Part shown: positions 59,806 through 64,000 of the stretch, piece by piece
Position numbering within the stretch: position 1 is the first letter of the stretch
How the letters are laid out: each line of letters opens with the position of its first letter
Assembly: GCF_000014885.1 (NCBI RefSeq)
Contig: NC_011566.1
Coordinates: forward strand, 496,001 to 560,000
Source: Shewanella piezotolerans WP3
GTDB lineage: Bacteria; Pseudomonadota; Gammaproteobacteria; Enterobacterales; Shewanellaceae
Length of the DNA stretch: 64,000 nt
Direction of reading: 5' to 3'
Made by a program: the position numbers and the translations under genes
The notes under the pieces: model-generated
What the model saw: the letters and a program-made list of their open reading frames with translations, nothing else
Databases searched by the model: none
What the model was told of the DNA's origin: nothing

Positions 59806-60603
59806 CTACTCTTCGAGCAGTTGAAACAGGATTTGTTTGACCACTTGAGGCTCAAACGGTTTGTCACATAGTGCATTAACACCTGCTTGTGACACGTTAC
59901 TTAAGTGGGTGTCATTGGCTTCTGATGACACCATCAGAATAGGAATATGAGATTGTTCGCTATCGTTGCGAATAAATTGTGTCAGTGCTAAACCGTCAAC
60001 ACTGGGCATATTATAATCGGTGATCACCAGATCAAACATCTGCTGTTGCATGATCTCAATCGCTTCTTGGCCATCTTGGGCTTCGGTAATCATACGTAAA
60101 CCAAGGTTGGTGATTGTGCGCTTAATGACATTTCTTGCCATTTTACTATCATCGACCACCAGTACTCGTAGATCTTGTACATCGAAATGAGTCAGATCTA
60201 ATTCATCGTGGCTAAGTAGGTCAATTGTTGCATTTAGTGCTTTGCCAAGATGACTTGAAGTAAATGGCTTTGGCAGAATGGCCACAACACCTGATTGTCG
60301 ATAGCTTTCTAATTGCTCCCGGCGGTATTCGCTAGAGACTAGCATGAACTGAATGTCACTAAATTGCTCTGTTGATTTGAGTTGTTTGAGTAGCTCTAGG
60401 GCTGTACCGTCCTCAAAATGCATTGCACTGGTAATCAGATCAGGCTGATGGCGTTTAATGATACTGAGGGCCTGCTGAAGGTTAGTTGCTGTTTGGATCT
60501 GTTTGACGCCCTCTTGCTCTAACCGGTTTGCAATTATCTTTCGCTGAGTATCTGAAGGCTCAACCAGCAGAATTGACAGTTCACTCGGTTGTAAATCGCT
60601 CAT
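59806..60603 (-). CDS. Double-receiver response regulator
   Basis: This 265-residue protein is made of two CheY-like receiver domains with no output domain. The second (about 145-262) is complete: VDDSK, phospho-acceptor Asp in VITDYNMPSVDG, VSSEA and CDKPF. The first (about 8-125) keeps LPKPF and VSSEY but has DLITSAMHFEDG where the acceptor Asp should be, so it is probably not phosphorylated. It could be a stand-alone phospho-relay or chemotaxis-type signal protein. ATG complement 60601-60603 gives MSDLQPSEL; an earlier GTG adds five residues. No kinase is adjacent. Confidence 0.8.
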   Translation of the reverse strand: MSDLQPSELSILLVEPSDTQRKIIANRLEQEGVKQIQTATNLQQALSIIKRHQPDLITSAMHFEDGTALELLKQLKSTEQFSDIQFMLVSSEYRREQLESYRQSGVVAILPKPFTSSHLGKALNATIDLLSHDELDLTHFDVQDLRVLVVDDSKMARNVIKRTITNLGLRMITEAQDGQEAIEIMQQQMFDLVITDYNMPSVDGLALTQFIRNDSEQSHIPILMVSSEANDTHLSNVSQAGVNALCDKPFEPQVVKQILFQLLEE

Positions 60604-60690
60604 ATATAGCTTTACCACTTGTCGTTATTATTAGTTATATGGTTTGTCCACCGTATTATAATGCGATGGTAATACTTGTTAAATTGAAAC

Positions 60691-61077
60691 TTATTCTTCT
60701 TGTTTTAAGTAATCTTTAGTCTTTTGACTAAAGGCAATCCAATATTGGAAGCTCATGGCAATTAATGCTGAGAAAACTATGGCACTAATAGGAATATCAC
60801 GGCCTTGAAAAACCACTTTTACATCTTCCGGAGTAATTTGGTAAGCGATAACAGCTGCAGTGGCTAATGCTAATAGCGCTACGGTTTGAATCGCCAAATA
60901 TATTTTGAGTACCACAGCAGCCCAATAGCGGCGCATTATAAGTCCATATAATACTGGGAAAACACCTAAAGTGAATAAGTCATAGGATTGGGTTGTCGCA
61001 GTGCGCCACAGAGCGGCAAAAGCCAGTAATACATAGATAAACATCAAAACTGCCAGCATGGGGTGAGGCTTCTTCAT
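60691..61077 (-). CDS. Four-helix membrane protein (hypothetical)
   Basis: This 128-residue protein has four predicted transmembrane helices (about 8-24, 36-52, 56-80 and 97-115), a short basic N-terminus (MKKPHPM) and a C-terminal KTKDYLKQEE tail. I do not recognise its family. It is read as a single gene away from the DUF4240 gene. The ATG at complement 61075-61077 follows TAGGAAGCCA. Confidence 0.6.
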   Translation of the reverse strand: MKKPHPMLAVLMFIYVLLAFAALWRTATTQSYDLFTLGVFPVLYGLIMRRYWAAVVLKIYLAIQTVALLALATAAVIAYQITPEDVKVVFQGRDIPISAIVFSALIAMSFQYWIAFSQKTKDYLKQEE

Positions 61078-61253
61078 TGGCTTCCTAACTTTGTTGTATA
61101 AAAGGTTAATTCTTTGCTTAGACCGCAGTGAGTGTAAAAAAATCAGCGCTATGAGTCCACACTAGCGGGTTACTAATTGTCATTAGTTTGCTAACTCTTT
61201 TATTGAGGATTACGCTAGAATAGCGTCATAGCAACCGTATTTTAGAGAGCATA

Positions 61254-61763
61254 ATGACAGAGTCACAGTTTTGGGAGCTGGTTAGCCGTACTTCTCCCAC
61301 GCAAAATCAAACAGATTTGGCTGAAACATTGAAACAGAAACTTGAGCCTTTGAGTAATCAAGAGTTGCGTGATTTTGATAAAATCTTTGGCCAACAGATG
61401 CGCCGCAGCTATTCATGGACTGTTTGGGGCGCTGCTTACATCATCACAGGTTGTGATTCAGAGTACGCTTTTGCTGAATTTAGGTGCTTTTTGATATCTC
61501 TCGGTAAAGATTGGTACGACAAAGTTGTAGAGTCGCCCGATGAACTTGGCAATTTGACGCAATGGCCAGAGAAAGATGGCTATGCATACCCATTTTTAGA
61601 TGAGTATGATTTGATCGCTGGTCAGCTTTACGAAGAGCGCGCCGATGATGAGCTGCCTTATGTGCCATCAGGACAAGCATCGCCAGCGGGAAAGAAGTTC
61701 TCTCATAAGAAAAAACAGCTAAAGGCTACTTATCCATTATTGAGCGCCGCCTTTCCGTTTTAA
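61254..61763 (+). CDS. DUF4240 domain protein
   Basis: This cytoplasmic protein of 169 residues starts MTESQFWELVSRTSPTQNQT and contains LRDFDKIFGQQMRRSYSW, TVWGAAYIITGCDSEYAFA and FRCFLISLGKDWYDKVVESP, the conserved layout of DUF4240. Related proteins of unknown activity are found mostly as stand-alone genes or next to toxin immunity genes. Nothing nearby indicates a toxin. A bidirectional terminator follows. Confidence 0.85.
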   Translation: MTESQFWELVSRTSPTQNQTDLAETLKQKLEPLSNQELRDFDKIFGQQMRRSYSWTVWGAAYIITGCDSEYAFAEFRCFLISLGKDWYDKVVESPDELGNLTQWPEKDGYAYPFLDEYDLIAGQLYEERADDELPYVPSGQASPAGKKFSHKKKQLKATYPLLSAAFPF

Positions 61764-61784
61764 AAAGGCGCGCTGAATGAGTAA

Positions 61785-61799
61785 TACCAATCAGTATAA
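61785..61799. repeat. Lone end of a type A element
   Basis: TACCAATCAGTATAA is exactly the 15-base left end of the element at 7043-7303, with no matching partner end or internal sequence here. It is a relic or a target-site mimic, within 22 bases of the DUF4240 stop. Confidence 0.5.
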
Positions 61800-61813
61800 A
61801 TTGATATTAAATA

Positions 61814-61848
61814 CAAAAAAACGAGGCTAGGCCTCGTTTTTTTTACTG
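61814..61848. terminator. Bidirectional terminator
   Basis: ACGAGGC / GCCTCGT with a TAG loop, flanked by A and T tracts, lies between DUF4240 (plus) and the acidic exported-protein gene (minus, ending at 61855). Confidence 0.88.
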
Positions 61849-61854
61849 TGATAT

Positions 61855-62163
61855 CTATTCAGTACAAGCGCTAATTTCACTGTCGAAGTCATAACCGTGC
61901 GCTTCACATGTTAGCTCCATAAACTCCTCTTCAGAGTCGCTTACCTGCTCGTCAAACTCTGCTTGAAGTTTACTCTCTAGCTCTTGGTCTGATTGAGCTT
62001 GCTGTTCTGCAAGGATTTCAAAGTGTCCGTCGACTGCAGCTTGCTCGGCTGGAGTGAAGTCATTGGCACTTGCTTGGCCAATGAAGCTGAATGAGAAAAG
62101 TATTGCAGCAATAAATGCTAGACGACCTGAAAATGGTAGTTTTGTAATGTTTGAGTAGTTCAT
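61855..62163 (-). CDS. Small acidic exported protein (hypothetical)
   Basis: This 102-residue protein has a signal peptide (LAFIAAILFSFSFIGQASA, cleavage near residue 34). A mature part rich in Glu, Asp and Gln follows (AEQQAQSDQELESKLQAEF) with two cysteines near the end (LTCEAHGYD, SACTE). The start is the ATG of complement 62161-62163, behind TTGGAGTC. The acidity and disulfide suggest a periplasmic binding or folding role, but there is no family match. It is adjacent to another small Cys protein at 62452. Confidence 0.55.
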   Translation of the reverse strand: MNYSNITKLPFSGRLAFIAAILFSFSFIGQASANDFTPAEQAAVDGHFEILAEQQAQSDQELESKLQAEFDEQVSDSEEEFMELTCEAHGYDFDSEISACTE

Positions 62164-62451
62164 ATTTGACTCCAAGTATTAATTAGTGACCAGTATAGGA
62201 ACTGCTTTCTCTTAACTTGCACATATAGTGGCTTAGCTAAGAGGTTTTCCTCTGGGGATGCGTTTGCTTGATACGTATGTTATCGAATACTTCATGTACC
62301 AAAGCTGAACGAAAAGTGAGCAGAGGATTGTTTAACACTTGGAGTTTGTAAATGTGAATCTAAACAGCTAGTTAAATGTACATCTGTTTATTGTGAGTAA
62401 CTGATAATTGTTACGATTAGAGATTGTGGGGTACCAATGCTGTTAACATTT

Positions 62452-62757
62452 TTATTCGTTAGTCATTGTTTCACAATGAAATCCTTGACGCATTGAATCA
62501 AAACTACAATTAAGACCGCACTCCCAAGTTGCATTATTCAGTTGTTTAGATTGCTGTTGAGAGAATGCCTTACAGCTAGAGTAATCATCAAAGTTGTCTT
62601 TTTTGTCGTATCCTCCCGAATTATAGCCACTCTTATATACGAAAGAGGACCAAGTCTCATAAGATGAACTCTGTTCTGACTCATTGATACTGACGATAGC
62701 CCAGGCTAGGGCAGAAAAAATGACGATCACTAAAATGATTGGAGCAAACTTTTGCAT
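62452..62757 (-). CDS. Small single-helix membrane protein with Cys-rich tail (hypothetical)
   Basis: This 101-residue protein has one N-terminal transmembrane helix (FAPIILVIVIFSALAWAIVS, near residues 4-23) followed by a Ser/Tyr/Asp-rich tail with four cysteines (SSCKAF, WECGLNCSFD, HCETM). I chose the ATG of complement 62755-62757 with TTGGA upstream, giving MQKFAPIIL; an upstream in-frame start adds 24 residues. The tail probably faces the periplasm and is disulfide-bonded. The function is unknown. It is read alone. Confidence 0.55.
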   Translation of the reverse strand: MQKFAPIILVIVIFSALAWAIVSINESEQSSSYETWSSFVYKSGYNSGGYDKKDNFDDYSSCKAFSQQQSKQLNNATWECGLNCSFDSMRQGFHCETMTNE

Positions 62758-63013
62758 GAAAAAATCCAATTGATATAGATTATGAGCTGTTGCTGACAGG
62801 ATAATATTTAGGCTTGAGAATGCAAACAAGTATTATCCCAAACTTGTCTAATCGTGAACTGATACAGATTGATGCAACAAATCGATATGTAGTGTGGTCT
62901 ACTTATATAAGACTGGCTGAATATTAGACGTTTTATATTAAGGTGTGATTCAGCTAAAGGCGCTTATACTTGAGAAATAGAACATACCCTTTGTTTAACT
63001 GTGGAGCCAATAT

Positions 63014-63553
63014 ATGAATTTAAAATACTTACTCGTCGCAGGACTAATGTTATCAGGTTCAATGGTAACCACATCGGCAATGGCTACTGATGAAGCAGTT
63101 GAAAACCCGATTACTGAAGATGGTATTGTTAAAATTGAGTGGCAAGACCCAAAAAGTTTTCGTGATGTTAAGTCCAGCGGTGATATTCAATCTCGCTTTG
63201 AGGCTCGTACCTTTAAAGAGTTAACTAAAAACCTCAATAAGGAAGCGGCTAGAGTTCTAAAGCCAAACCAAAAGCTAGAAATGGTGGTTACTGATCTCGA
63301 TTTAGCTGGTGATGTGAGACCTTCATTCGGGGCGACGACAAATGATCTTCGAGTCGTTAAAGATCTCTATCCACCGCGCATAACCTTTAGTTATAAAATC
63401 ACTGAAGGTGAGCAAGTGATCATTGCGGGCGATGAGAAGCTGACTGACCTGAACTTTATGTACTCAATTAACAAGACCAATAGCAGACCAAATCGTTACG
63501 AAAATGCGCTATTGAAATCTTGGTTAAAAGATACCGTTGCACCCAAGATTTGA
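63014..63553 (+). CDS. DUF3016 exported protein
   Basis: This exported protein has 179 residues, with a signal peptide (YLLVAGLMLSGSMVTTSAMA) and a beta-rich mature part matching DUF3016. The mature part has KIEWQDPKSFRDVK, RFEARTFKELTKNLNKEAAR and LEMVVTDLDLAGDVRPSFG, then LYPPRITFSYKITEG. Family members occur in Shewanella and other gammaproteobacteria, and their function is unknown. The ATG at 63014 follows GTGGAG. A weak hairpin with T tract follows the stop. Confidence 0.78.
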   Translation: MNLKYLLVAGLMLSGSMVTTSAMATDEAVENPITEDGIVKIEWQDPKSFRDVKSSGDIQSRFEARTFKELTKNLNKEAARVLKPNQKLEMVVTDLDLAGDVRPSFGATTNDLRVVKDLYPPRITFSYKITEGEQVIIAGDEKLTDLNFMYSINKTNSRPNRYENALLKSWLKDTVAPKI

Positions 63554-63573
63554 TTCTCGTTAATCATGTTTAG

Positions 63574-63597
63574 TGCTTAAAACTAAGCAATTTTTTC
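63574..63597 (+). terminator. Weak terminator after the DUF3016 gene
   Basis: TGCTTA / TAAGCA with an AAAC loop and a T6 tract (63591-63596). It overlaps the last codons of the converging GGDEF gene, which may be why the stem is short. Confidence 0.45.
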
Positions 63598-64000
63598 TTG
63601 CTGTAACTGAAATAGGCTAAATGAGCTACTGGCTTGCTTAGCCTGTTTTTTTGCTTGTGCGCTATAGACGGACAGCTGATGTTCATTGCAGTTTGAAGTG
63701 ATGATTGGTGGTAATACTCCTGCCGTTAACGCAATTAAACCGTGATAACAAGTAACCCCATTTCTATCTTCCGCCAACATGCGTTGTTTTATCCAGTGTT
63801 TATCTGAGTAAAACAGTGATTTTACTGCTTCAAATTCGTCAATGATGCAGAGAGCTTGCTGCAGAATCTCATCACAGGTACTTATTATTACAAAATCATC
63901 CCCTCCAATATGACCGACAAAGTTGTCACTGCTTTGCTGGCGCAGTAATAATCGAGAGACCTCCATGATGACTTCATCACCACGGCTGAAGCCATAGATA
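63583..64000 (-). CDS. GGDEF-domain protein, C-terminal part (cut by window edge)
   Basis: This is the last 138 codons of a protein that continues past the right edge. A GGDEF domain is visible, with YGFSRGDEVIM, then HIGGDDFVII as the signature (GGDDF variant of GGDEF) and AEDRNGV, ending in AKKQAKQASSSF. The layout resembles the C-terminal GGDEF of EAL-CBS-GGDEF proteins, but the upstream domains are not seen. Whether it makes cyclic-di-GMP cannot be decided; GGDDF is altered at the fourth position. It converges with the DUF3016 gene. Confidence 0.8.
   Translation of the reverse strand, partial: IYGFSRGDEVIMEVSRLLLRQQSSDNFVGHIGGDDFVIISTCDEILQQALCIIDEFEAVKSLFYSDKHWIKQRMLAEDRNGVTCYHGLIALTAGVLPPIITSNCNEHQLSVYSAQAKKQAKQASSSFSLFQLQQEKIA

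Noticed and set aside
1..64000. CRISPR arrays, tRNA or rRNA genes, prophage or intact transposase
   Set aside because: I looked for repeated spacers, cloverleaf sequences with TTCRANNC arms and transposase motifs, and saw none.

Overview
The window reads as a chromosomal segment of a marine gammaproteobacterium, most likely a Shewanella. The basis is a complete MSHA (mannose-sensitive haemagglutinin) type IV pilus locus placed between csrD and mreB, followed by the enterobacterial-type gene order mreBCD-maf-rng-yhdP-tldD, plus priA, rpmE, darP and pmbA of the same lineage. The species cannot be fixed from the sequence alone.

Layout. 1-4 kb: start of argS and all of priA (minus strand), a small FimV-core protein and rpmE. 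4-7.3 kb: a decayed staphylococcal-nuclease-type gene broken by a small inverted-repeat element, a short malic enzyme, and two more inverted-repeat elements. 7.3-28.2 kb: csrD followed by the msh genes. The secretion half is mshI, a pilN-like gene, mshJKLMN and mshEGF. The pilin half is mshB, mshA, a second frameshifted mshA, and mshCDOPQ. 28.4-39.7 kb: the shape-determination operon mreBCD, then maf, rng, yhdP, a nitrilase-family amidase and tldD. 40.2-44.9 kb: a TolC/HlyD/ABC-2 permease export operon with no visible ATPase. 45-51.1 kb: a large Ig-like lipoprotein, darP, pmbA and an alpha/beta-hydrolase lipoprotein. 51.2-55.2 kb: an arsenic operon (arsR, acr3, a GAPDH, and arsJ broken by a frameshift). 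55.5-64 kb: an alanine/sodium symporter, a TorF-type porin, an HU protein, a double-receiver response regulator, several small envelope or hypothetical proteins and the end of a GGDEF protein.

How the genes work together. MshE (ATPase with an N-terminal MshEN-type domain), MshG, the MshI/PilN/MshJ/MshK alignment proteins and the MshL secretin build the pilus. MshA is the shaft and MshB/C/D/O/P/Q are minor or tip components. CsrD (also called MshH) lies just upstream. A GGDEF protein at the right edge is a further cyclic-di-GMP-type protein in the window. The ars operon combines arsenite efflux (Acr3) with the GAPDH/ArsJ arsenate route, but the latter looks broken.

The most unusual material is (1) a mosaic family of small non-coding inverted-repeat elements (about 180-425 bp), most flanked by 3-bp direct repeats, one nested in another and one a hybrid of two subfamilies; (2) a related element whose removal would exactly restore the reading frame of the nuclease pseudogene; (3) tandem mshA genes, the second with an extra G; and (4) several one-base indels, mostly in G runs, including a compensating pair inside the porin gene. 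The last point may indicate sequencing error rather than biology. I see no tRNA, rRNA, CRISPR array, prophage or intact transposase gene, and no wholly new multi-gene system.
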